From: Bordetella parapertussis
Lineage (GTDB): Bacteria > Pseudomonadota > Gammaproteobacteria > Burkholderiales > Burkholderiaceae_B
Direction: 5' to 3'
DNA: 14,913 nt
Assembly (NCBI GenBank): GCA_945911685.1
Contig: CAMEAW010000060.1
Coordinates: forward strand, 1 to 14,913
The notes beneath the pieces were generated by a model, which ran no database searches, had not been told where the DNA came from, and saw nothing but the letters and a program-made list of their open reading frames with translations. Position numbers and translations under genes: made by a program. Shown piece after piece: positions 1 to 7,447 of the stretch; the stretch's first letter is position 1; the number at the start of each line of letters is the position of its first letter.

Positions 1-142
1 CTTGCAGCACGAGCGAGAAGGTTTCAATAAATGGTTGCTGGGACGCCTGCGCTTGAACAATCCGAGTCTCAAGCGTAGCCCCGATTCCTGATAACCGCAG
101 TTCTCGCAGTGTGCGATCAATCTCTGTCATGGTCATGGTCAT
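1..142 (-). CDS. istB: IstB-like IS21 helper ATPase, N-terminal fragment
   Basis: This is the first 47 codons of an IS21-family IstB protein, which runs off the left edge of the window. IstB is the AAA+ ATPase that helps the IstA transposase choose and join its target. The visible part reads TEIDRTLRELRLSGIGATLE and then an ETRIVQAQ segment, typical of the IstB N-terminal region; the Walker motifs lie outside the window. The ATG at 142 abuts the istA stop codon (TAA then ATG). It has a strong ribosome-binding site, AAGGAGT at 157-151, eight bases upstream. Three in-frame ATG codons (142, 136, 130) lie in a tandem ATGACC repeat; the spacing favours the first. Identification rests on the N-terminus and on the position directly behind istA. 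Confidence 0.85.
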   Translation of the reverse strand, partial: MTMTMTEIDRTLRELRLSGIGATLETRIVQAQASQQPFIETFSLVLQ

Positions 143-1558
143 TTAGTTAGACTCCTTATGGTTAAGTAATAGATTGGCACTGCGCTGAGCACCCAGTGTG
201 AACAGGTCGGCATAATCCTCACCTCCTCGTATGAGGGGGTGCTCTTGCGTGAGCATGAGTTCGTTCTGAAGCGGGGCATCGAGCAAAGCAAGCGCCTCGG
301 CAGTTAGGCGTTCAACTAACGCTTTGATAACCTTGTAACTATGGATGCCATCGTGCAGCGCCATCTCACAGGCCTGCTCAACGAGTCGACGAGGCTGGCT
401 TCTGACTAACCCCACGATTCCCCAGAGCTTGCGCTGCCCGACACGACCTTCCTGTTTGAATAATGTTTCGCACAGTTCGTGGGTCGCAGGCCCAATTGCC
501 TGCGCCTGACGCAAGATCGCCCGCGTCTCGCGTGAGGGATTAAAAATCCGTTCTTCGTCTGGCAGTACCACGGTGCCAGGGCGATCAACAAGGGCGTGCG
601 TACGCAGTAAGACTTGCGTTGTCAGGTCACGGATCTCGAGATGGTAGTCAAACAATCGAACCAGCACACGATCACCAATCTTGGCTGGGCGTGCAGCGTA
701 GCTGCTGTGACTAACCCGAATGCAGGAGTCATCACACACTGAGCGCTGCTCTTCTTTGAAGTAACGAACACCTGTAATTGGTAACGCTTTCAGATAGGGA
801 CGCTCTGCCTGGAACATGGCTTCGACCTGCTTTTTGTGACTGCCGTGGATTCGCTGTGCAGCCCAACGGGTTTCCCAGTGTTCGAGGAATTCGTTTTGCT
901 CCTCAAGGGATTCAAACCGTCGTCCTTTAAGCGCTGTGGCTTGCGTGTGGCCAATTGCATTCTCGACACTACCTTTACGATTTGGATCACGGATTCGAGC
1001 CGGATCACCCACGACACCGTAGTGAGCCAGCGCCATAGCGTAGACTCGATTGAGTTCGGGCTCATAGAGGTCAGGTGCAATGACGCCTTCTTTGAGGTTA
1101 TCGAGCACCACATATTGCGTAGTTCCGCCAAAGTAGCGCCAAGCTTGTTCATGTAACTGCGCCCAAACCTCCTTGCTGGACTTCCAGACGACGCGCCGAA
1201 AGCTACGCCCCGAATACCGTAGCGTCATCACAAACAGGCGTGGCCGCTTATACCGCTGCGTGCCTAGCACTTTGGTCGGTGCGCCTTCGCCATAATCTAC
1301 TTGCGCCTCTTCGCCCGGTGCAAACTCAAGCCGATCGAACTGAACCGGATCGACTTCGCGTAACTTACCCGCAAAGCGCTTGACGCTGTTGTAGCCACCG
1401 GTGTATCCAAGCTGATCGACCAAGTCTTGATAGAGGGCGGTGTAATTGCGACGTAGCCGCAATTGCGCGGTGATGAACTCGCGGTGCGGCTCGCACGCCG
1501 AGGTTGAACTGGGACTTGTCAAAGCCGGTGACCGGGGTGGGGGAATTTGACCGGCCAA
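143..1558 (-). CDS. istA: IS21-family transposase IstA, probably lacking its N-terminal DNA-binding region
   Basis: DDE transposase of an IS21-type insertion sequence, which cuts and joins the element ends together with IstB. The retroviral-integrase-type core starts near residue 80. The likely catalytic triad is D88 (AQVDYGEG), D153 (VVLDNLKEG) and E199 (RKGSVENAIGH). The segment from about residue 21 (SACEPHREFI, then YTALYQDLVDQ) matches the linker that normally follows the N-terminal helix-turn-helix. That helix-turn-helix (about 40-60 residues in full-length IstA) is absent: the frame opens with a TTG at 1558 followed by a proline/serine-rich stretch, and no ATG with a ribosome-binding site is visible upstream before the in-frame stop at 1625-1627. 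The copy is therefore probably 5'-truncated or deleted, although the rest of the frame is intact. It sits directly upstream of istB. The true start is uncertain. Confidence 0.85.
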   Translation of the reverse strand: MAGQIPPPRSPALTSPSSTSACEPHREFITAQLRLRRNYTALYQDLVDQLGYTGGYNSVKRFAGKLREVDPVQFDRLEFAPGEEAQVDYGEGAPTKVLGTQRYKRPRLFVMTLRYSGRSFRRVVWKSSKEVWAQLHEQAWRYFGGTTQYVVLDNLKEGVIAPDLYEPELNRVYAMALAHYGVVGDPARIRDPNRKGSVENAIGHTQATALKGRRFESLEEQNEFLEHWETRWAAQRIHGSHKKQVEAMFQAERPYLKALPITGVRYFKEEQRSVCDDSCIRVSHSSYAARPAKIGDRVLVRLFDYHLEIRDLTTQVLLRTHALVDRPGTVVLPDEERIFNPSRETRAILRQAQAIGPATHELCETLFKQEGRVGQRKLWGIVGLVRSQPRRLVEQACEMALHDGIHSYKVIKALVERLTAEALALLDAPLQNELMLTQEHPLIRGGEDYADLFTLGAQRSANLLLNHKESN

Positions 1559-1565
1559 CGGGGGG
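1520..1565 (-). mobile_element. Possible IS21 end region with repeated GGTCA motifs
   Basis: Read on the minus strand, this stretch holds two GGTCA motifs 19 bases apart (GGTCAAATTCCCCC and GGTCACCGG) just before the coding part of istA begins. IS21-family ends typically carry several short repeated transposase-binding motifs, so this may be the remaining left end, brought next to istA codons by an internal deletion. A terminal TG occurs at 1566-1565 on the minus strand. I could not identify the exact terminus or a target-site duplication, and the right end lies outside the window. Confidence 0.3.
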
Positions 1566-1671
1566 CAGTTTATGATGTTGTGAGCGTTGCCCTGCCAAGA
1601 AGTACTTTTAAATATATGAGATTTTTAAAATTAGTTGCCACTCCTTTATTTAACTTGTGTAACCAGTCTCT

Positions 1672-2448
1672 ATGCCGTCTCAGTTAAAAATCTTAGGCTG
1701 TAGCGGTGGTGTAGGGGGGAGTCTACGCACGACTGCGCTCCTGATAGACCAAGATATTTTGATTGATGCGGGTACTGGTGTTTGCGATTTAAGCCTGGAG
1801 GAGATGGCGCGTATTGACTGGGTGTTTTTAACGCATAGTCATTTAGACCACATCCTGAGTCTGCCTCTCTTGCTTGATTCCGTCGGGGCGCGACGCGAGA
1901 AACCCGTTCAAGTTTTTGGTCTCCCTGAGACGATTAATACTTTGCGCAAGCATATTTTTAATAATCAGATCTGGCCTGATTTCTCAAAAATCCCAAGTAT
2001 TGAACAACCTTTGGTTGTGCTCAATACGCTCCATGTTTGGGAAACGCACAAAATCGGGACTAGAGTTATCCAAGTACTGCCAGCGAGTCACAGTGTTCCC
2101 GCCGTTGGCTACGCGCTAACCATAGGTAAATCAACGATTGCATTTACTGGAGACAGTGGTCCTTGTTCAGACTTTTGGGAGGCGATCCGCACAATGTCGG
2201 ATCTCAAGCATCTATTGATTGAGACTTCGTTTACCGATCAAGATCACGTGTTAGCCGACCTATCCCGTCATTATTGTCCTGCATCGCTTGCCCAATCCAT
2301 TCAGCCGCTTGATCCTAGCGTACAAATTTGGATTTCGCATTTAAAGCCTGGTCAGGGCAAACTGATTATGGATGAGTTACAAGCAAACAATCGCCTTGCT
2401 CACTTGAAACCTCAATCACTTGTCGCGGGACAAATCTTTTCGTTTTGA
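1672..2448 (+). CDS. Metallo-beta-lactamase-fold 3',5'-cyclic-nucleotide phosphodiesterase
   Basis: Probable metal-dependent phosphodiesterase that hydrolyses 3',5'-cyclic nucleotides (class II/RNase Z-like branch of the metallo-beta-lactamase fold). It has 258 residues and no signal peptide, so it is likely cytosolic. The metal-binding motif THSHLDH is complete (H55, H57, D59, H60). Further ligands expected for the fold are present: H140 (ASHSVPAVGY), D161 (TGDSG) and H223 (ISHLKPGQG). The N-terminal LGCSGGVGG followed by RTTALLID and ILIDAGTG fits proteins annotated this way in beta-proteobacteria. The ATG at 1672 begins the conserved N-terminus but has no clear ribosome-binding site, so translation may be leaderless or weak. 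It converges on the kinase/receiver pair, whose kinase carries a cNMP-binding fold; a shared signalling role is inference. Substrate preference cannot be read from sequence; another phosphodiesterase activity remains possible. Confidence 0.85.
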   Translation: MPSQLKILGCSGGVGGSLRTTALLIDQDILIDAGTGVCDLSLEEMARIDWVFLTHSHLDHILSLPLLLDSVGARREKPVQVFGLPETINTLRKHIFNNQIWPDFSKIPSIEQPLVVLNTLHVWETHKIGTRVIQVLPASHSVPAVGYALTIGKSTIAFTGDSGPCSDFWEAIRTMSDLKHLLIETSFTDQDHVLADLSRHYCPASLAQSIQPLDPSVQIWISHLKPGQGKLIMDELQANNRLAHLKPQSLVAGQIFSF

Positions 2449-2462
2449 TGGGACACTTTGAT

Positions 2463-2483
2463 ACAGTGACCACATGACACTGT
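2463..2483. repeat. Inverted repeat ACAGTG/CACTGT in convergent spacer
   Basis: Perfect 6-base arms ACAGTG and CACTGT are separated by 9 bases, 14 bases after the phosphodiesterase stop codon. A T-run (ATTTTTCT) follows 8 bases later. This could be a weak Rho-independent terminator for the phosphodiesterase gene or simply a hairpin. The stem is short and the T-run is not adjacent, so I do not call it a terminator. Confidence 0.35.
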
Positions 2484-2574
2484 GACCCTATGATTTTTCT
2501 ATTACTTCCAAGTGATCAAATATCGAAGGGTCTGTCGTAAAAGTAACAATCAGCTATTGCGTTAACTATGCTCT

Positions 2575-3000
2575 TCAGCTTTTTTTGGCATTGTGTTTAT
2601 CCCACACGGCTTTGATTTTTAGTTCAAGCTGTGTGGGTGGGAATGGCTTCACAATATAATTAGATACGCCAAATTTGATCGCTGCCATCACTTGGTCGCG
2701 CTGACCTTCAGCGGTGACCATAATGAAGGGTAAATGTTTAAGTGTTTGTGATTGCCTGATCGCTTGCAATAGTTCAATCCCAGCCATGATCGGCATATTC
2801 CAGTCAGAGAACACCAACTCAATTGGTTTTTCTTGTCTATGCTCTTCCGTCAGCAAATGCAGTGCTTCTTTACCATTCGATGCATTCATGACATCTAGGA
2901 AGCCAAGACTCTTGATCTGGCTGGTAACGATTTGCCGCATTTTGGGCATGTCGTCGACTACTAAAATTCGAGTACGGTTAGGAAACACGCGCCACCTCAT
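2575..3000 (-). CDS. CheY-like single-domain response regulator
   Basis: Stand-alone phosphoacceptor receiver of about 141 residues with no output domain, so it probably acts by protein-protein contact or as a relay. From the ATG at 3000, all signature residues are visible: the acidic pair in ILVVDDMPKMRQI, the phosphoacceptor aspartate in LVFSDWNMPIMAG, the switch threonine in FIMVTAEG, and the lysine in YIVKPFPPTQ. The extra 20 codons upstream (to 3060) lie wholly inside the kinase gene and are not receiver-like, so I chose 3000; a GTG at 2988 is an alternative. The gene overlaps the 3' end of the kinase by about 20 bases, which implies co-transcription and translational coupling. Its natural phosphodonor is therefore probably the Hpt histidine of the kinase next door. 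Confidence 0.93.
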   Translation of the reverse strand: MRWRVFPNRTRILVVDDMPKMRQIVTSQIKSLGFLDVMNASNGKEALHLLTEEHRQEKPIELVFSDWNMPIMAGIELLQAIRQSQTLKHLPFIMVTAEGQRDQVMAAIKFGVSNYIVKPFPPTQLELKIKAVWDKHNAKKS

Positions 3001-4924
3001 TGGTTGCTGAGAGAGGAATCGCGATACGTATCGAGGTGCCTTCGCTAGGCACGCTTTCAATGTTTAATGTGCCGCCTTTAGCCAGTACTAACCGATTAAG
3101 TGAGTCGAGACCCACGCCGTAGCCTGAAAGGTGTGTCACCTCTGAGGGCGTGGTGAAGCCCGGTAGCAACAAAACCCTCCAGACTTCGCCACTTTGCTCG
3201 TAGGCCGAGATTGCAGTTTGATCGATATTCGGTTTGTTTCTAGCCAAATATACGAGACCAGCGATATCGATGCCACGTCCGTCATCCACAATATCAAGCA
3301 TCAGCGTATTGTCTAAGACTGAGACGTGGGCTTTGACTAAACCCTCGCGTGATTTGCCGTTATCTTCTCGCTCTTGCGGTCGCTCGATTCCGTGGTCTAG
3401 CGCATTATTCATTACATGCACCAGCACGTTGCTCAATTCGGCAAATAAATCTTTCTTGATGGTGCCACCCGTACCGGTTAGCTCAAAACGGGCTTGCTTG
3501 GCAAGGGTTCTTGCCAGCAAATCGACTTTGACGTTCCAGTTGTTAAATAGTTGCGTCGCATCTCTTGCCTCCGCTGACTCAATAATGACCATAACCTGTG
3601 CAATGTCTCCGGCTCTAAGGTGGTCTTTCAAGCTTGCAAAGACTTGCTGCGAAAACACCACGCCCTTTAGACGTTTGAGGAGTGTGTCACCAATTTTATT
3701 TTGTAGAGCATGTGCTTTCGTAGACTCTTCTTCAAGTTGTCTTAAGGCACTGCTAAAGTCTTCGATAAAACCAGCGAACAGGATGGGTAGGTCTTTATCT
3801 GCATGTTGTCTAATCTGGTGCTCAAGTTCACGTATCTGTAGGGCCATCTCGTCACAACAACGCGCGATCGATTCCAGTCCAAATACACCCACCAATCCTT
3901 TTAGGCTGTGAACTGCGCGCATGGTGATTTCGATATGTTGTGCTAAATCGGTGGCCTCTAATGCCGCGCTCAATTTACACAGATTGTGACAGTCGGCAAG
4001 TGCGATGGTCATTAACTCAAGCATGCTTAAAAATGACTCGGGATCCCCATAAATACGGCCAAGTACGGCTTGCTCGTAATATAGGGCAGCATTTGCGAGC
4101 TCAAGTTTGCGTAATTCAGTGACGTCCTCAATGCCTACGTCGATTGCAACTACCTGTCCCTGCATATTGACTGAGGGATGATAAGTCAACAATAAGTCTG
4201 TGCTTCGGCCCTTTTCTTCGTATCGATACTCGGTGGTCAGTAACGCCGTTAAATCATCAAAGGGCACCAGACTTTCAGTAAACAGCATGCCATAGATCTC
4301 TAACCAAGACTCGATCTCTCTCTTGTCATCCATCTTAAGCAAGTCGATAAAGGACAAGCCTGCAAGATTGTTCTCACCAAAATATTGAAGGCATTTTGCG
4401 GAATACTCTTGTGTGATACGAGCCGTCTTGTCTAGCTTTAGAAAGCCCTGCGGTACGTGGGCAAGCACCTCACTGAGGCGCTTATTTGAATTACTTAGAC
4501 GAACACTGGTCTGGGTAAACAGTGACTGCCAAAGTTTGGGTACAGAAGAAAGTACTTCTAAAAAGGGTGCTTGATCAATACTTAAAACTTTGCAATCATC
4601 GACTGCGACGACTGTTGCTAAGCACACGCTATTAGGAATCAGGCATGACATTTCGCCAAAGCATTGAACGGTGTTGACCTGCGCGACGATCTCATCGTGA
4701 ACGATGACGTGTAAGGACCCAGATATTAGCCAGAATACCTTGCTCGCGGGCTCGCCTTGTACGAGCAATGCATGGCCACGTGAGATGTATGCTTCTTTGA
4801 GGCGCGACGCCAGCAAAGATAACTCTTGATCATTTAGATCATTGAATAAAGCTGTTCTCCTAAGAATTTCATAACGAGACTCTTGAGATGCAGGGCTAAG
4901 CGGTGACATGTTATCTGATGACAT
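2978..4924 (-). CDS. CheA-like histidine kinase with cNMP-binding, PAS and Hpt domains
   Basis: A 648-residue soluble sensor kinase without obvious membrane segments. Domains in order: a cyclic-nucleotide-binding-like fold (about 20-140; FGEMSCLIPNSVCLATV is the phosphate-binding cassette), a PAS-like sensor (about 150-275), an Hpt domain (about 290-400) with phosphoacceptor H339 in RAVHSLKGLVGVFG, and a CheA-type ATPase (about 475-640) with N-box HVMNNALDHGIE, G1 box VDDGRGID, the PGFTT motif and G2 box SGYGVGLD. The gene ends at a TAA soon after the ATPase, with no CheW-like coupling domain, so it is not an ordinary chemotaxis kinase. In the cassette the arginine that usually contacts the cyclic phosphate is replaced by cysteine (C101 by my alignment), so cNMP binding is doubtful. 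The start at 4924 has only a weak ribosome-binding site; M6 is an alternative. It is followed and overlapped by the receiver gene. Confidence 0.9.
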   Translation of the reverse strand: MSSDNMSPLSPASQESRYEILRRTALFNDLNDQELSLLASRLKEAYISRGHALLVQGEPASKVFWLISGSLHVIVHDEIVAQVNTVQCFGEMSCLIPNSVCLATVVAVDDCKVLSIDQAPFLEVLSSVPKLWQSLFTQTSVRLSNSNKRLSEVLAHVPQGFLKLDKTARITQEYSAKCLQYFGENNLAGLSFIDLLKMDDKREIESWLEIYGMLFTESLVPFDDLTALLTTEYRYEEKGRSTDLLLTYHPSVNMQGQVVAIDVGIEDVTELRKLELANAALYYEQAVLGRIYGDPESFLSMLELMTIALADCHNLCKLSAALEATDLAQHIEITMRAVHSLKGLVGVFGLESIARCCDEMALQIRELEHQIRQHADKDLPILFAGFIEDFSSALRQLEEESTKAHALQNKIGDTLLKRLKGVVFSQQVFASLKDHLRAGDIAQVMVIIESAEARDATQLFNNWNVKVDLLARTLAKQARFELTGTGGTIKKDLFAELSNVLVHVMNNALDHGIERPQEREDNGKSREGLVKAHVSVLDNTLMLDIVDDGRGIDIAGLVYLARNKPNIDQTAISAYEQSGEVWRVLLLPGFTTPSEVTHLSGYGVGLDSLNRLVLAKGGTLNIESVPSEGTSIRIAIPLSATNEVARVS

Positions 4925-4943
4925 TTTATCCGTGATCTAGAGC

Positions 4944-4999
4944 TTAACGATCCGCGGAGGGGGTGATTTGCCAGATAAGGACGGTTTTTACCCCGTTAA
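4944..4999. repeat. Nested inverted repeats upstream of the kinase gene
   Basis: TTAAC at 4944-4948 pairs with GTTAA at 4995-4999, and GGGGT at 4960-4964 pairs with ACCCC at 4990-4994. The two right arms are contiguous while the left arms are separated by 11 bases. On the minus strand this would fold in the 5' leader of the kinase mRNA, 20-75 bases before its start codon. It matches no riboswitch class that I recognise. It could be a regulatory leader, an operator or chance. Confidence 0.35.
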
Positions 5000-5251
5000 T
5001 TTCAAAGATTTCTTGGTTTGCTTAATGACAGACATAAAATTCAAAATAACTGATTAAAGTTTTTTTCATAACCGTTATCTTGTTTTTCAGTCTCTTGGCC
5101 ATACTGTAAAGTGACCAGCCAGTCAGTGGTGAGTATCCCTCCAGCAGCCCAAAATAAAGAATCCCCTAAGGTTGCTGGGTGATCTAGTAAGCTAAAACTG
5201 ATAAATTTTGCATATGCGTTGTACGTCAATAATTATGCAAAGTTTAAGTTA

Positions 5252-5285
5252 GTCGAAAGAATGGTTCTTGGTGTAGAACTTCGAC
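5252..5285 (+). promoter_or_regulatory. Hairpin in probable 5' leader of the adhesin-E-like gene
   Basis: GTCGAA (5252-5257) pairs with TTCGAC (5280-5285), and immediately inside, GTTCT (5264-5268) pairs with AGAAC (5275-5279) around the loop TGGTGT. This gives an 11-pair stem with a 6-base one-sided bulge. It ends about 29 bases before the ATG at 5315 and leaves the ribosome-binding site free. It may stabilise or regulate the mRNA, or be a protein-binding site. No T-run follows, so it is not a terminator. Confidence 0.4.
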
Positions 5286-5314
5286 ATCAGTTTTAGTCTT
5301 TGAAAAGGAAAAGC

Positions 5315-5728
5315 ATGAGAGACAGCGCGACCGTTTTGATGTTGTGTGTGTTGGTGCTGCTGCATGGGCTATTCGGTAACAGCGCTGAGGCGCAGTGGCT
5401 GAGTATGCATGAGGACGCAACCCTCACTACCTATACCGAACGCAGCGAGCTTATTCAAATGGATAGGTTTGTTAACGTGGCAGAGATGCTTGACTACAAA
5501 CGCAAGATGCGGAATGAAGAAGGGCACATATTTCAGTCGGTAATCATTAAGGCACAATATAACTGTCCTGATAATCGTGTGAGGATCTACACGATTGAGT
5601 TGTTTGACGAGCGTATGGCCCGCGGCGATGTGGTCAATACACAAAAGATCTATGGGCCGTGGAAAGCCATCAATCCGCGAAGCGTTGAGCAAGAGCTCAA
5701 AAACTTTTCCTGTACGGGAAAAAAATAG
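5315..5728 (+). CDS. Small secreted protein, surface-adhesin protein E-like
   Basis: A 137-residue exported protein. An N-terminal signal peptide (MRDSATVLMLCVLVLLHGLF, cleavage near AEA-QW at residue 26) is followed by a domain of about 110 residues. The pattern there (YKRKM, QSVIIKAQYNC, RVRIYTIELFDERMARGDVV, WKAINPRSVEQEL, C near the end) resembles the surface-adhesin protein E family common in beta-proteobacteria. The two mature cysteines, C84 and C133, probably form a disulfide. Its function is unknown; the family name comes from a Haemophilus adhesin and does not prove adhesion here. The start was set at the ATG at 5315 because AAGGA lies six bases upstream; a TTG at 5300 would place charged residues before the signal peptide and overlap this ribosome-binding site. 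It converges on the minus-strand importer operon and appears monocistronic. Confidence 0.8.
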   Translation: MRDSATVLMLCVLVLLHGLFGNSAEAQWLSMHEDATLTTYTERSELIQMDRFVNVAEMLDYKRKMRNEEGHIFQSVIIKAQYNCPDNRVRIYTIELFDERMARGDVVNTQKIYGPWKAINPRSVEQELKNFSCTGKK

Positions 5729-5819
5729 CTTGTGACATAAGCATCTGACGAGCCGTTACAGTTTTTGACACCCTCCTCGCCAAAAAAAGAGCACTTCGCC
5801 TAGCTTAAGGACTGCCTCA

Positions 5820-6632
5820 TCAGATCAGACGTTCTCGTACCTTGGCTGTCACCCACTCACTGACCGCCACCGTGGCAAGAATGACCAAAAGCAGCATGGT
5901 GACTTTGGGCCAGGCGAGGGTGTTGAGCGCGGACTCTAGCTTGACACCAAGTCCGCCTGCACCCACCAAACCCAGTACGGTGGATTCTCGGATGTTGATG
6001 TCCCAGCGAAAAACGCTGATGCCCGCCATTGTGGGAGCAACTTGTGGCACTACACCCCAGGCCATCGTTTGAGCCGAGCTTGCCCCGGTGGCCTCGATGG
6101 CCTCTACTTGCGCGGCATCAATCTCTTCGATGGCCTCGTATAGCAATTTTCCGATGAAGCCGATCGAGCGTAGGGCAATGGCCAGAATTCCAGCGAGCAC
6201 CCCAGGGCCCAAGATGGCCACCAGAAGCAACGCCCAGATCAGTGAATTAATCGAGCGTGAACCGACAATCAACAGTAAGGCCACAGGACGCACAAGCGTT
6301 GTACTTGGCGTCGTGTTGCGCGCCGCCATAAAAGCGACCGGAACCGCCATGACTAGCCCGAGCAAGGTCCCCAGAGTCGCGATATTGATAGTTTCCCACA
6401 ATGGCCACCAGAGCTCATTCACAAAGCTCCAGGCAGGCGGCATCATGCGTGAACCGATGTCTTGCATTTGTTTGGGTGCGTCTGAAACGAAGGCCCAAAT
6501 CGTATCGTTCGTCATTACCTGGAAGGTCCACGACACGAAGGCGAGTGTGAGCACCCAGGCTGCGAACAAAATCAGTTCATTGCGCGAGTTACGTTTGCGC
6601 CACATTGGCACAGAAGGTGTCTTCGAGCTCAT
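5820..6632 (-). CDS. phnE: Phosphonate/phosphite ABC importer permease (second of minus operon)
   Basis: Inner-membrane permease of a PhnCDE-type importer, 270 residues with about six hydrophobic segments (the first at about 20-40). The cytoplasmic EAA loop that docks on the ATPase is visible as VEAIEATGASSAQTMAWGVVPQ (E167 to G173 and on). It is followed by the PhnE-typical INIRESTVLGLVGAGGLG. It is the last gene of the D-C-E-E operon and its ATG overlaps the TGA of the preceding permease (ATGA). The two permeases are clearly different proteins, so they probably form a heterodimeric channel. Transcription ends in the spacer facing the adhesin-E-like gene; a T-tract lies there on the minus strand, but I see no convincing stem. 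Confidence 0.93.
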   Translation of the reverse strand: MSSKTPSVPMWRKRNSRNELILFAAWVLTLAFVSWTFQVMTNDTIWAFVSDAPKQMQDIGSRMMPPAWSFVNELWWPLWETINIATLGTLLGLVMAVPVAFMAARNTTPSTTLVRPVALLLIVGSRSINSLIWALLLVAILGPGVLAGILAIALRSIGFIGKLLYEAIEEIDAAQVEAIEATGASSAQTMAWGVVPQVAPTMAGISVFRWDINIRESTVLGLVGAGGLGVKLESALNTLAWPKVTMLLLVILATVAVSEWVTAKVRERLI

Positions 6633-7447
6633 TGGATGCGCTTTCTGAGCCAGCCCGAGGTGTACTCAGCCACCATCACGATCGCAATGATGACCAAGAT
6701 GATGGCGGCAGCTGTATCAAATTCGTAGCGGTCCATCGCGGTGTTGAGGGTCGCACCAATGCCGCCGGCGCCCACGATACCTATCACGGCTGATTCTCTA
6801 AAGTTGATATCGAGCCGGTAGAGCGAAAGGCCGACTAGCCGCGGCATCACCTGTGACAACACCGCAAAGTCGAGCACCTGCAGATATCCGGCGCCCGTGG
6901 CACGAAGGGCCTCAAGCTGTGACGCTTCGATCTCTTCGATGTCCTCAGCCATTAATTTGGCCATGAAGCCTATCGTGGCGAACGTTAACGTTAAAAATCC
7001 GGCGAAGGGCCCAAACCCGAACATGGCTACTAGAAAGATGGCGACGATGATTTCGTTGAGCGTTCGAGACAAGGCTATGAAACTGCGGCAGATGAGATAG
7101 ATCCAAGTTGGCGCAAGGTTTCGGGCAGCGCCTACGGCAACGGGAATCGACAACGCGACGCCAAATGCCGTGGAGGTGATCGTCATCGTCAGGCTTTCTT
7201 GAAAACCAATGACGATCTCGCCCCAGCGGCTGGTGAAATTCGGATTCAGAAAGCCAAGTACGAACACCCAGCCGCGCTCTAGTCCCTGGATGGCACGCGC
7301 CCAGTTGACCTCTAGCGAGCCAATACCCAACACGAGATAAAGGGCTGCACCGGCATACAGTGCCCAGCGGACGCGAGGGTTTGTAATGAATTGGGGACGC
7401 CGCCACTGGCGCGGCAGTACCGCAGTAGCTATTACCGCAGGGGTCAT
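6629..7447 (-). CDS. phnE: Phosphonate/phosphite ABC importer permease (first of minus operon)
   Basis: Inner-membrane permease, 272 residues. Hydrophobic segments lie near 28-46, 84-108, 130-160, 200-225 and 248-262. The EAA loop is [25 protein letters not shown] (E179, G185), followed by [18 protein letters not shown]. Both motifs are shared with the next gene, showing that the two belong to the same PhnE family and probably pair in one transporter. The gene overlaps the upstream ATPase gene and the downstream permease gene by four bases each (ATGA), so translation is coupled along the operon. Confidence 0.93.
   Translation of the reverse strand: MTPAVIATAVLPRQWRRPQFITNPRVRWALYAGAALYLVLGIGSLEVNWARAIQGLERGWVFVLGFLNPNFTSRWGEIVIGFQESLTMTITSTAFGVALSIPVAVGAARNLAPTWIYLICRSFIALSRTLNEIIVAIFLVAMFGFGPFAGFLTLTFATIGFMAKLMAEDIEEIEASQLEALRATGAGYLQVLDFAVLSQVMPRLVGLSLYRLDINFRESAVIGIVGAGGIGATLNTAMDRYEFDTAAAIILVIIAIVMVAEYTSGWLRKRIQ

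Larger units (their letters stand above)
4925..5314. other. 390-base divergent spacer between kinase and adhesin-E-like gene
   Basis: I see no convincing gene here. On the minus strand an open frame at 5229-5041 starts with TTG and has no ribosome-binding site or family resemblance. Two hairpin-forming segments (4944-4999 and 5252-5285) are listed separately. The spacer must contain promoters for both flanking genes, but I found no -35/-10 pair good enough to call. Confidence 0.6.

Noticed and set aside
836..1156. Plus-strand open frame inside istA
   Set aside because: It is antisense to the integrase core of the transposase, and the conserved DDE residues show that the minus strand is the coding one.
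3234..3911. Long plus-strand open frame (225 codons) opposite the kinase gene
   Set aside because: It is serine-rich antisense sequence opposite the Hpt and ATPase domains and has no family features of its own.
5041..5229. Minus-strand 62-codon open frame in the spacer before the adhesin-E-like gene
   Set aside because: It starts with TTG, has no ribosome-binding site, resembles no family I know and lies in AT-rich non-coding sequence.
5729..5819. T-tract on the minus strand downstream of the permease gene as a Rho-independent terminator
   Set aside because: Seven consecutive T are present, but I could not find a stable stem directly before them.
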